A DNA stretch of 64,000 bases. Origin: Rheum nobile. Lineage: Eukaryota > Streptophyta > Magnoliopsida > Caryophyllales > Polygonaceae. Where the stretch lies: positions 7,130,001 to 7,194,000 of the forward strand of contig WOAB01000056.1 in the NCBI GenBank assembly GCA_027886185.1, in the 5' to 3' direction. Each line of letters starts with the position of its first letter. Position 1 is the first letter of the stretch. Positions 21,105-32,300 of this stretch are shown piece by piece. The position numbers were made by a program, and so were the translations under genes. The notes under the pieces were generated by a model. It saw only the letters and a list, made by a program, of their open reading frames with translations. It ran no database searches and was not told the origin of the DNA.

Positions 21105-24100
21105 ATGGGTGAAGCACAGGCGCCGGAGACTTATCCATGGAGATGGACATTTTATGTTGGATTTTGCTGGATGTTGGCTGCTTGTGGTGGCCTCATGTTC
21201 GGCTATGACATTGGTATTTCTGGTATGTTTTATGTTTTTTGTTATTCTAATTAATCTATGTTTAAGTGTGATCTTTCTTCAGTTCTATATCTTTGCTTCA
21301 CATTAATACATGATATAACAAATGCTACTTACTATAATTAACTTCAACAAAGCATGCGCATGAAGTAGCCATGGAAGCCAAGGCCGTGTTGTTAGGGCCG
21401 GAAAACTCGAACTCAAAATTTCTTCGAACAATTTTTTTTCAAGTACATAATTCTAAAATAAAGAATCTGTAAGATATACATTTGTTAACTTTTTTAGTTA
21501 TATATATGTGGATCATATATATTAATTCATGATGGCGAGTAAGTCCTCCGGATGTATAAGAAATTATCATGAATAGTGTAGAGTTTTTCCCCGCAATTGC
21601 TGATGAATGTATTCTTACTGTTCTATATATAATAATTATGGTAAATTGGTAATTTAGTAATTAATATTCGGTAAGAATATAGACAAACTGTAGCCAATAA
21701 TATGATCGAAGCTATATGCGCTCCTGAGTCCTGAAAATAAGATTTCTATTACAGAATTACATACATGGTGCCCAAATTTGACTTGAAGTTTGTCGACAAC
21801 ATATAAGCGCTTTTCATTTTTTAATCTTATCAAGCTTTGGAAGATTTTGATTATATATACTTTGCTGTCAATGGCCAATTATGATCGAAGATCTTTAGTT
21901 TGAAAACGTCCACGAAGATATATTTTCGATTAAATAATTCTAATTCTCGAGAACGACACCAATATACATGTGCATAGTAGACTACGCACACTTATAAATA
22001 ACATGTGTGGACAAAATAGCCCACAACTCACCACATGGAGATCGAACTGCACACATATTAAATTTGAAGAACAATTATAACGTACACGTACACTTGCATT
22101 TTTACATTAGTTTAATTACTGGAATTAAATACTGTATCAATTGATTTATTATCCACCTAATGAATTTGAGGTTTTTGTTCACATATAATATAGATTTAGT
22201 GGTTATCCACTTGCCTATATCATGATCTTCGTTTGATTTAATATAACTTTTAATATTTAAAGTTGAGATGTAATTTACCTAATATATAAACTTAGTAGAT
22301 TACTCTTTTTATTGTTAATTGATTTTAGGATATAACTTTATTGAATTTTTATACTGGTCTATTTGTGTCTCGTACTTTCACAATTCATGGCATGAAATTA
22401 TCTGTATTATAGGGCAGCGTACAAACTATATATATAGAGCAACTTGTTTCACAGAAACAGTACGTGTGTACAATATATATTTGGGTATGCTAGAAATTAA
22501 CAAAGTTGTTTGATAACCATATACAATAAATGCAACCAAATGAATCCGTAATTTTGATGAAAAATTACATTAGGATTGTGCATAGAAGCAAGTTAGCTAG
22601 TGCATGTAAAATATGCAATAGAACAGATAGCTAGGTATTAATGGAGGTACATTATATTTTGTCCTTTTCAGGACAATTGTTGAAATTATTTTGTAACTTT
22701 ATCTAATTGCATGTACGTATATGAACGAAATTCAGAAATAAGGAAAAGAAATGGAAAGGAAATAAATAAGGATGATGTAGGTCCGTACGTATGTGAAAAT
22801 TAAAGGAATTGATATATATATATGTGTGCTGTGTGCAGGAGGAGTGACGGGAATGGACGACTTCTTGATAAAGTTCTTCCCGAGCGTGCACAGGAAGAAG
22901 CTGGAGGCGCACGAGAACAACTACTGCAAGTTCGACGACCAGTTCCTGCAGATGTTCACCTCCTCCCTCTACCTCTCCGCCCTCGTCTTCAGCTTCGTCG
23001 CCTCCAAAGTCTGCTCCGTCTTCGGCCGCAAGCCCACCATCATCTCCGCCGCCGTCTTCTTCCTGGCCGGCACCCTCCTCAGCTCCCTCGCCAACCACCT
23101 CTCCATGGTCATCATTGGCCGCGTTGTCATGGGTGTCGGCGTCGGCTTTGGTAATGAGGTATGCTGTATATATATACATGAATTATATATACCACCTACG
23201 TACGTACGTACGTACTCGATCTTTCATATTTATAATTATTTGCATCTTCATTAATCTAGTTCGGATCTTCTGCTACTAGATATGCTACTAACACGTAGTA
23301 CTAGCACTTTAGGTTATAACAAGAAACATCTTGTTGCAATATTACAACATAAAGTATTGTTACTATGCATTACGAGACAATGTTGATATCATATCTCGTA
23401 GCACAAGCATCCATTCATATGGGAAAATGAAATTAAATTCTTTTTTGGTCAATTAACATCATTAATTTTGGTTGCGCAGGCAGTGCCGTTGTTCCTATCA
23501 GAGATCGCGCCAATCGAATACAGAGGAGCCGTCAACATACTGTTCCAACTCCTGGTCACCGTGGGCATCCTCATCGCCAACCTCGTAAACTACGCCACCT
23601 TGGGCGTCCACCCCAACGGCTGGAGGTGGTCCCTGGGCGGCGCAGTCATCCCGGCCATCCTCCTCTTCATCGGCGGCCTCGTCGTGACCGAGACCCCCAC
23701 CAGCCTCTTGGAGCGGGACCGCGTGGACGAGGGCCGCCGCGCGCTGGTCCGCATCCGAGGCGTGGATGACGTGGACGCGGAGCTGGAGCAGATCAAGGAG
23801 GGGTGCCGCCAGGCGAAGCTCATCCGGAGCCCGTTCCGGGAGCTGGCGAGGAACAAGGCCAGCGTGCCGCCGCTCGTCATAGGGATGCTCATGCAGGTGT
23901 TCCAGCAGATGACGGGGATTAACGCCATCATGTTTTACGCGCCCATTCTGTTTCAGACCGTTGGCTTCAAGAACGACGGCGCCTTGCTGTCCGCCGTCAT
24001 TATCGGGGTGGTCAACGTGCTGAGTACGTTGGTCTCCATTTTTTCTGTTGATAAGGTTGGAAGGAGGGCTCTTCTTCTCCAGGCTTGTGTGCAGATGTTC

Positions 24101-25643
24101 ATCAGCCAGGTATTAATTAAATCTAATTAAGATTTTGTTTTACAAATGTCTTTATAAAGACTTCTCTTATTTATAATTTAGGCCTTGTTTGGATAAAGAG
24201 TTTATTTGAAATAATTACTTTTCTTACTCCTTTTACTATTATCTATAACACCTAAATTTCAAATTTTAAAACTACTTTTCTCAAAAAATTACTTTTTAAC
24301 TAAAAAATTCTTTATAAATACACTCAACCAACAAACTCTTAAATTGTTTTTTTTTATGGAAAAGTGATAGAAAGTGTGAAACAAAGGAAATAAATACTTT
24401 ATAATAATAAAGTTTTTATAATGATTTGGTCAAACAAAGCCTAACTCTTAAATTGCTTTACTTTAGGGCTTGAATTTATAACACTAGAGATCTCAAGTTG
24501 GAGCCGTGAGAATTGAGCAACTTTAAAACTTGTGAAAAGTGCTTGAATTTATGGTATTTGTTAAAGTCCGGTGGGCCAATAAATGAGTGATGTGTCGGTC
24601 CGTGCGCACATGCGCGTATGGGCCTAGCACATAAATCCAGTGGGGTTCCATCATAAAATCAATTGACAATAGGAGGAGTAGTCCACTAAGTTTATATACT
24701 AGGCTATTTAGTCCCAATTTTTTGATGTGGGATGGGTTATCTTCACACGCCCCTCAAGTGGCAACTGGCCTGGTCCAGTTGGCACTTGACATCATGCCTT
24801 AAGGCAGGCAAGCCCGTTAGTGTCTTAAGGCCGACAAGCCCAATCAACCAGGAGTCCAAACCCATAACGAACCGCTCTGATACCATGTTAAAGTCCGGTG
24901 GGCCGATAAATGGGTGACATGTCAGTCTGTGCGCACATGTGCGTATGGGCCTAGCACATAAGCCCAGTGGGGTTCCATCCTAAAACCAATTGGCAATAGG
25001 AGGAGTAGTCCACTAAATTTATATACTAGGCTATTTAGTCCCAACTTTTTGATGTGGGATGGGTTATCTTCACAGTATTGCATTATATTGATTCAATAGA
25101 GGAACAAAAAGAGTTAATGACATTGCATTAGTTTATTTTGATTTGTTTTGTTTTGGTATGAGTGTATGAGGATGGCTAGTTTGCTAATTTCATATTGGCT
25201 CATGTTGTCTGCAGATGATCATAGGAATACTTTTGATCCTAAAGCTACACGACTCAAACACGCTCGCCAAAGGCCCTGCAATCGTGGTGGTGGTCCTAAC
25301 CTGCACCTTCGTGATGTCGTTCGCCTGGTCCTGGGGCCCGCTCGGGTGGCTCATCCCGAGTGAGACCTTCCCCGTGGAGACACGGACTGCAGGGTTCGCC
25401 TTTGCAGTGAGTACAAACATGCTCTTCACCTTCATCCTCGCCCAGGCTTTCTTGTCTATGCTGTGCCACTTGAGGGCGTACGTCTTCATCTTCTTCTCGG
25501 CTTGGATCCTTCTCATGACCTTCTTCGTCCTCTACCTCCTCCCCGAGACCAAGGGAGTCCCCATTGATCAGATTGTCGAGAGGGTGTGGAGGCCCCACCC
25601 TGTTTGGAGGAGATTCGTTGCTGGCGAAGAGTCCAAAGCCTAA
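21105..25643 (+). CDS. STP-family hexose/H+ symporter, 4 exons
   Basis: Exons 21105-21222, 22839-23158, 23480-24109 and 25215-25643; all introns are GT..AG and the phases fit, giving 498 residues. Major facilitator of the sugar transport protein family, importing hexose with a proton across the plasma membrane. Visible marks are MFGYDIGISGGVTGMDDF, FGRKP after TM2, PLFLSEIAP, TETPTSLLER, QQMTGINAIMFYAP, VDKVGRRALLL, GPLGWLIPSETFP and the LLPETKG end, with 12 membrane segments expected. By comparison with the solved STP10 structure, Asp35 and Arg134 would be the proton pair and Cys69-Cys440 the lid disulphide. Oddities are a short N-terminus (TYPWRWTFYVGFCW), TETP instead of PETP/DTP and a GC-rich coding third position in exons 2-3. 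Member identity within the family is unclear. Intron 3 carries a TRIM and a MITE. Confidence 0.93.
24181..24441. mobile_element. hAT/PIF-like MITE in STP intron 3
   Basis: About 260 bp with inverted ends GGCCTTGTTTGGATAAA and TTTGGTCAAACAAAGCC, bordered by TTA on the left and TAA on the right. AT-rich interior without coding content. Superfamily uncertain. Confidence 0.6.
24559..25074 (-). mobile_element. complete TRIM (terminal-repeat retrotransposon in miniature)
   Basis: Two 189-bp direct repeats (24559-24747 and 24886-25074) flank 138 bp of internal DNA. On the - strand the 5' LTR ends ...CTTTAACA and is followed at once by TGGTATCAGAGC (24885-24874), a primer site for initiator tRNA-Met. 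Purine-rich ACTTGAGGGGCG precedes the other LTR. An exact 5-bp target duplication GTATT lies at 24554-24558 and 25075-25079. No coding capacity. It is inserted antisense in intron 3 of the STP gene. Confidence 0.95.
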
Positions 25644-26250
25644 GCTCATTTGCTCTTCTTGGCTCTTACCGAAACACAATAAGCAGGCCAAAGAGTGGAA
25701 AACAACAACAATGTGTTGCGTGTGGATGCGACAAGAAGCAATGGCAATGCTCGTCTTGTCGCGGTGTTCATCGTGTGTTTCAGGACTCTGCTCTTGCTCC
25801 AGGAATCCTGGTCTTTAGGTAGTGTGGATTGAGATAATCAAGTTTGCAATTCTTTACTGCCAATTGTTCCTTGATGTTATGTTGGAAATGTTTACCAAAG
25901 ATCAGGCCTATTTGTTCTTCATTGGAAATGTGAATATGACCACGAAGCATACTTACAGATAATGAAGATACCTTCTTTTTCAAGCTGAAGCTGTCTTCTA
26001 TTCTTTGAATTTTTAGTCTTCATTTTCAAACCAGAGATACTTATATTTTACTGCGGTTAATTAAGAGATCATTGCAGAATTCAGCTCTTGGAGCAGCAAT
26101 ATAAGTTTCGTGCCACTGCTAATTTTACATCCCTAAACTATCACATCAATGTCTAGCAACTAATACTTCAAAAAGCCTTGTGTTCTTTGAACTCTACATT
26201 TTCATATGAAAAAACAATCTTGTGGTTGAGTACACTTAGAGAAATCCAGC
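25644..26250. other. convergent 3' flanks of STP and phytocyanin genes
   Basis: 607 bp between the stop codons of two convergent genes. It should hold the 3' untranslated regions and poly(A) sites of both; AATAAG-type signals occur near 25678 on +. No gene seen. Confidence 0.6.
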
Positions 26251-28023
26251 TCAGTGAAACTGGCCAACAAGAACAAGCAAAAGGCTACTAATCAGAGTAG
26301 GTGGTAGGGAAGCACTTGCTTTGTTAGAGGGAGGCGGTGTGGAGCCAGTAGAGGGGGATGGTGTAGGGGCGAGAGGAGAGAAAGAACGAAGGACATTGAT
26401 GTCGAGTTTCTGACCGTTCTGACAGTGGCCAGGGACGCCACATAGGAAGAAATGGTGGCCGTGGCTGGTGATTGTGATGGTGTCGTTCCCTGATGTGTGG
26501 GTCGAGATGGGGAAGGACGCGTTGCACGCCTTGTAGGCCACGTGGCTCACTTGCATCACGTTGTGGAATTGTGGACTGTAATTGAAAACTGTCCATCCAT
26601 GACAACAGAAGAGTTAGCAAGTAATATCCATCATCATAGAGTAGGAGAAGCCATTTTCCTAGAATGATAGCTATTGCAGATCAAGTCTTTTTAAGATTTC
26701 TGACTGTTCAGCATCATTGTTGGAGAGATCTCTTTTCTATTTCCGTGGAATTAAGTTTACTTGTCTGAAATGAACAATGTCTCTTGTGAACATTATGAAA
26801 CAAACTGCCAACAGCTCATCTTTGCAGGCTACAGCATATATAGAAGTAGAGCTGGATAAAAGCCCCTAAACTCCACATGATACTTCCGTTGATTTATCAC
26901 TAATCTTAAGATTCAAAAACTACATGGAATTTGAAAATATATGGAATTCAGCACCGTCCTGATTGAGATTTTTCACTGTCAAGTTTCCATATTTTGTTGC
27001 TCTATCATGTGTTGATTAAGGTTCTTTTCTACATTACTGGAAACTTAGTGAAGACAAGAAAACCCAAAACAGATGAACATGCATGTAAACCACAATAGGA
27101 AGTTCAAAACTCCCAAATCTCAATCTTCTCCAGGATCCCATTTATATGGCTACAAGCTAATCACATTGATGAACTCTACCAGCTGCACAAGTCAGCCAAT
27201 ACCATTTGCAAGATATCAAACTCAACTCTTCTTCATCGAACATAGCTAAACACCAATTTAATTACACAAGCAAGTAACTACACTTTGTCTGAGGCACCCA
27301 AGTATGTCCTTAATTTGCAGAAAATCTTATCTACTGAGAATTGGAATAAGTTTCTAGTCAAAGTAGACTATGTAGAATGGTGTATCATCAAGGTGGGTGG
27401 TTGAGTAAGCTTTTCACTATAAAGTATATCAAACATGCGTGAATAAGTGGTATCTTTTCATATCACAAGGACATACACTATAGCTTGACCCCCAAAAAAT
27501 AAGGACAGTCACTAAAATTCTGTCACATGAATCCACCGCATTTTAATGATCATGAGTAATGAGTCATGACCCTTGAATTGAAACATCTTGAACGCATTTG
27601 TATCGCATTTAATCCAGTTTATTATGTTCATATTAGCCTACTAATGTTCATTGAGAAATCCAGAAACAATTTACTTCCCAACCAATATGACATCTATAGA
27701 GGAGGAAATCAACAATTGCAAAGAGTAAAGCCAAAATTGAACTGAATAAAAGATAATCAAAATCAGAATTGAAAGCTCAGAAACGCAAGAAACAGGACTA
27801 ATTAACTCCCAAAGAAATCGGAAAATGGGAATGAAGAAGACAACATACCAACAACATCACCAATGCGAAAGATCTTGGTGGAAGCCCAACGCTTGTAGTC
27901 GACGTGGCCGATGGTGGTCCATCCATCTGAGTCCCCAACCTTGTACACTTCTCCCTTGCAAGGGTTTATCAGCAAACTTACTACTGCAAACCCTAAGAAA
28001 CCCAGAAGCAGAGTCACACCCAT
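26251..28023 (-). CDS. phytocyanin, stellacyanin/mavicyanin type, GPI-anchored
   Basis: Exon 1 is 28023-27849 and exon 2 is 26588-26251; the 1260-bp intron is GT..AG in the usual phytocyanin position, just before the copper His region. 170 residues. Signal peptide about 1-24, cupredoxin domain about 25-126, Pro/Ser-rich linker (APTPSPS, TPPPS) typical of arabinogalactan glycosylation, and a hydrophobic C-terminus fitting a GPI anchor. Copper ligands by family pattern are His67, Cys108, His113 and Gln118; Gln rather than Met as the fourth ligand marks the stellacyanin-like group. Cys80 and Cys114 would form the disulphide. NYS, NAS and NDT are possible N-glycosylation sites. Expected at the outer plasma membrane; electron-transfer or signalling role unproven. 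The start is the ATG at 28023, as the upstream in-frame codon is TTG. Confidence 0.9.
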
Positions 28024-28499
28024 CAACCCTATACTCTCATGGAAAAGCCCTGCTTTTCTTTTCTTATTTTTTCAAACAACTTTTGGTAGTTTTTGCCAAC
28101 TGTTATTGAATTTAGTGGGCTTGCTTTTTACCTTTTTAGAGTGGATTGTGTGCTTATGTATTGATTACATACACCCCATGTCAGCCACAAATCGCAGGAT
28201 ATGTATGAAACTATTGTTAATTCCTATTTGCTAAGCATGTGATTAGTGATAATTGATCAAATTTTGTGTGACCCAAAATCATCTCTTCTTCATCTTGCCT
28301 CCTCATTTACAATTAGTCTCACACATTGACACTAAAACAGAGCATCCAGCAGCACTAGTAACAAACTAACAAGGCAACGCACACACAAATTCACAGCATT
28401 TTTATTATTTCCATTCAAATGTCATTAGTGGAAAAAACACACCAAAAGAGAAAGAAAAGAAAAAACCTATCTTTAACTTATTATTTCTTACCTACAACT
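28024..28499. other. upstream region of the phytocyanin gene
   Basis: 476 bp between the phytocyanin ATG and a solo LTR. AT-rich; no clear TATA box could be fixed by eye and no gene is seen. Confidence 0.5.
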
Positions 28500-29264
28500 T
28501 GTTAGGATTTGAACTTTCAGTAACTCTTCTCCTTCAGTTTCAGTAACTCTTCTCCTTTAGTTTTTTTACTAGTTTTGACGATGACAAATACTTTGTTATT
28601 ATTATTTTTATATGTATAGTTGAATAGGGAACTCAGGTTCAGGAAAATGACAAACAGAGACCAAGATGCCAGAATTGAGAATTGGAGAATAACGAAGCCG
28701 CGTTAATTGGAAAGAGATTTTAAGAGCGGTGGCTGGCAGTTTAGGGTAGATCTTATCTTAGAGAGAGAATATTAAGATATTCTTGTTTCCATATATCGAT
28801 AGGGGATTATTTATATATCTTTTATGGAAACAAAATATGTAAAATCGTAAAGGATAATATTTGATAACAAATGTTATCTTTTCCGATTTCTTTTTGGTTA
28901 TTTTATTCATACAAATCAACCAGCTGTAGATTATGATTCTGCACGGTTGAGATGTATAAATAAAGTAATTAAACTCTCTCATTTACGCACGTATTCACTC
29001 ATTGCTGAAGATGAAGAAAACAGAGCTTGTTCTTGTGAGAAGAACTGTGTAAGTTGTTTGCTTTTTGTGCTTGATTAGGTCTTAATAAAAAAAGTATACT
29101 TTGAAATCATTTGGAAAGAGAGATAGTGAGTTTTATCTTAGATAACTAGTTGGTTATCAAAGGTTTTCATTCTAAGAAACTGGTCTTGAATCTGTGTTAT
29201 TACATATTCTGCTGCTAAGGAACTGAAGTTCAGTTTCCTTTGATTTCTAACATACGATCCTACA
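28500..29264 (+). mobile_element. solo LTR, copia (Sirevirus-like), 765 bp
   Basis: Begins TGTTAGGATTTGAAC and ends CATACGATCCTACA, flanked by an exact CAACT duplication at 28495-28499 and 29265-29269. Related to the LTRs of copia B: same start TGTTAGG, same TTGACGATGACAAAT/GAAGATGACAA region, same CTAACA...CGATCCTACA end. It is shorter and diverged, so a different subfamily. It lies 51 bp from the 3' end of STP13. Confidence 0.93.
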
Positions 29265-29314
29265 CAACTAATGTTTGGTAATCAGCTGCTGCCACTAGAC
29301 ATACAAGATTCGCC

Positions 29315-32300
29315 CTAAGTTGTAGTATTAAATCCGTTGTTCTTCTTGACGTCGTCAATCTCAATCCCATCGTCACCGTCCATGAACCTCCTCCAGAACC
29401 AATGCCTCTTCCAAACCCTCTCCGTCATCTCCTCAATCGGAATATTCTTGGTCTCCGGCAACAAGAACAGGACAAAGAAGGACATGATGACAACCCAAGA
29501 GGAGAAGAAGAGGAAGATCCCCCATTTGAAGTGACAGAGCATCGACAGAAAAGCCTGGGCTATGACAAACGTGAAGAGGAGGTTGGTGCAGACGGTGACG
29601 CTCTGCCCCGCCGAGCGCGTCTCCAGGGGAAACGTCTCGCTGGGGATGAGCCACCCAAGCGGGCCCCACGACCAGGCGAAGGAGGAGACGAAGGTGCAGA
29701 TCATGACGACTACGAGGATCCCGATTCCGTGGGAGAGGGTTTGGGAGTCGTCGGAGAGTTTGATGGCGAGGACGATGGCGATGACGAGCTGGGAGAAGAA
29801 CATCTGGACGCCGGCCTCCAGGAGGAGGAGGCGCCGCCCGACCTTGTCCACGGAGTAGATGGAGACCACGGTGGAGAGGACGTTGACCGCGCCGGTGATC
29901 ACCGCGGAGTAGAGGGAGGCGCTGCCGCCGAAGCCTAGGGTGTTGAAGAGAACTGGCGCGTAGAACATGATCGCGTTTATTCCCGTGAATTGCTGGAAGA
30001 TCTGTTTGTACAAAAAAAGTGAAAAGCATATAAAATTCTACATATGTATAGAGTTGTTTTTTCAGCTTTTAAGTTTAACACTAACATCCATTTTTAGTTA
30101 ACTGTATTGTGTTAATCATGTTGCAAGAGTTGAAAATTAACTTGGAAGACATGATTCAGTTTCATGGGAGGTATAAGGACGGTTAAAAGTATCTACAACC
30201 TAATTAACAAAATGATCTGTCCATAAATTTTAAGTTAGAATTGAGCATGTAATAGCCTTCAATTTAAAATTGTAAATATAGTTCCAGATATATCTTATAA
30301 GTTCTTGACTGATCATAAACAACCCCAACCGCTATATGTGGTGCAACACAAACACAATCCCCTGCATGACTATGAACCGATCCGGGTACATTACACATAT
30401 GCAAGCAACCAATTAAACTTTGGCATAGGTTAATAATGCTATTTTAAAATATTTGTCTTCTTTCTTTTTGGAAACATATAATTGTCACATAATTATTTAT
30501 TTCCTATTTTTTGGATTTTTTTATTATTAGATTGTGTTTTGGGTAAAAATTTCCAAATTAACATTTTGTACCTGTTTTTTTAGACTTAATTAAGTTAGAA
30601 AAACCGCATATAACTAATTTAAAGTTTTTTCTAATATGTGTCCATAAATACACAATAAAAATTCTATGTTTAATAATAATATTTTTTAACCATTAGTTTA
30701 ATTTTTTTTTTGCTAAAGATTTATCCCATTCACTTTAGAAAATAATTTAGAAATACTTTTCAAATTTAAGCTCTGCCCAGAAAAACCGATAATTTAGGGT
30801 CTGTTCAGTTAAAATGGGTTGAAGTGGAAGGGGGCACTTCAACTCTATTTTTCTTAATGTTAGGGGTGACACTATGCAAAACCCTTAAACTTCAACCAGT
30901 TTCAACCAACTTCAACTTCTATTTCATCTCTACTGTACGGAGCCTATATGTCCCGTGAGTTGAAACACTAGTGTGTTAATTATAACTAGTGTAACACCCG
31001 TAACATAATCAAAGAAAAACATAGCAATGCGAAATTTAAAATATAATTTATAAGCAAATACAACACTAAATAAGAAAATAGATTGATAAAAGTAGATTAT
31101 AAACAATCGGATAACATTTATATATATATCATATAATTAATAGTGATTGAACATGAACTCTATTCGAATTAACTTGGTCAAAGGCTAACATATGTATCTA
31201 TTCTATTTTTTTTTAAATATAAGGAGAACAAGAAGTTGGACTTCGCAAAAAAAGAGAAAGAATGAAAATATTGATATTCGATATATTAAATGCAATCAAC
31301 AATTTTACTTCTTCTATTTTTAATTAGTAATTTACCATATCTAACAATGATTAATAATTAAATAAGTTGAGTGAGATGACATCTCTATTTATTAAATTTT
31401 TTGAAGTAAATTTAATATTTTTAATTAATAAAAATATTTAATTTTAAAAAAATAGGAAAATAGAAAAACCTGAGAATGAAAATTGGATAGTGAATTGATG
31501 GGAGTTTTGTAATTATAATTTTAGGAACATGTGTTAGTACTTGGTGTAATCATATATCAGATATATAAGAGGTCAAGTGAAAAATTCTTTTATAAAGAAG
31601 TTTCTTCCACGGTTAATTTATTAGAGTAGATACTAGATAGGGTGGTATTTAATTTGGAAGAAGAGACCTGCAAGGCGATGGCAATGACCAACTGAGGGCG
31701 GTTTCTGCGGCGGAGAAGGTTTCGGAAGGGGTGCTTGACGAGCTTGGCAACCCGGCTAGCCTCTACGAGCTCCAGGAACTCAGGCTCGATGTTGTCGGTT
31801 CCTCTGATCTTCCTGAGCACGGCTTTGCCTTCTTCCAATCGTCCTCGCTCGATCAAGCTATTTGGTGTGTCACACACAAGCACCGATCCCACTGTTAGCA
31901 GCAGCGCTGGGATTCCTGCCAATCCCAGTGACACTCTCCATCCCCATCCTCCTTTTATCCTGTTTTTTCATATTAATTTCATTAATATATACATGCATGC
32001 AGATATTAGAATTAATCAATGGACATATATATATGTACTAGAAACTAATTAATTAGTACACAACATTCTATTTGATTAACAATTTAATTCATTTTCGGCC
32101 ACAATGCAAGCATTACATTCTGTGATTGTTAGTTCAATTCCTTGATTTTGAAGGTTAAAAATTGGCCAAATATGCTGCTTCTTTTTTTAAAGCCATGACT
32201 AATTTCATTATATGACTTACGAACTTTTGGCTATTTTGGTCATTTCATATAGTCAAACCGACTAATTAATTACAGTTGAGAATTATGGCAACAAGTGCGA

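Noticed and set aside
22703..23179. 158-codon - strand ORF and 110-codon + strand ORF over STP exon 2
   Set aside because: Shadows of the GC-rich exon 2 of the STP gene; Glu/Gly- and Arg/Pro-rich with no family.
24874..24885. tRNA-like sequence
   Set aside because: Only 12 nt complementary to initiator tRNA-Met: a primer-binding site of the TRIM, not a tRNA gene. The same holds at 45804 and 58844.
29402..29938. 178-codon + strand ORF over STP13
   Set aside because: Antisense shadow of exon 5 of STP13, open because of GC-rich third positions; acidic low-complexity translation with no domain.
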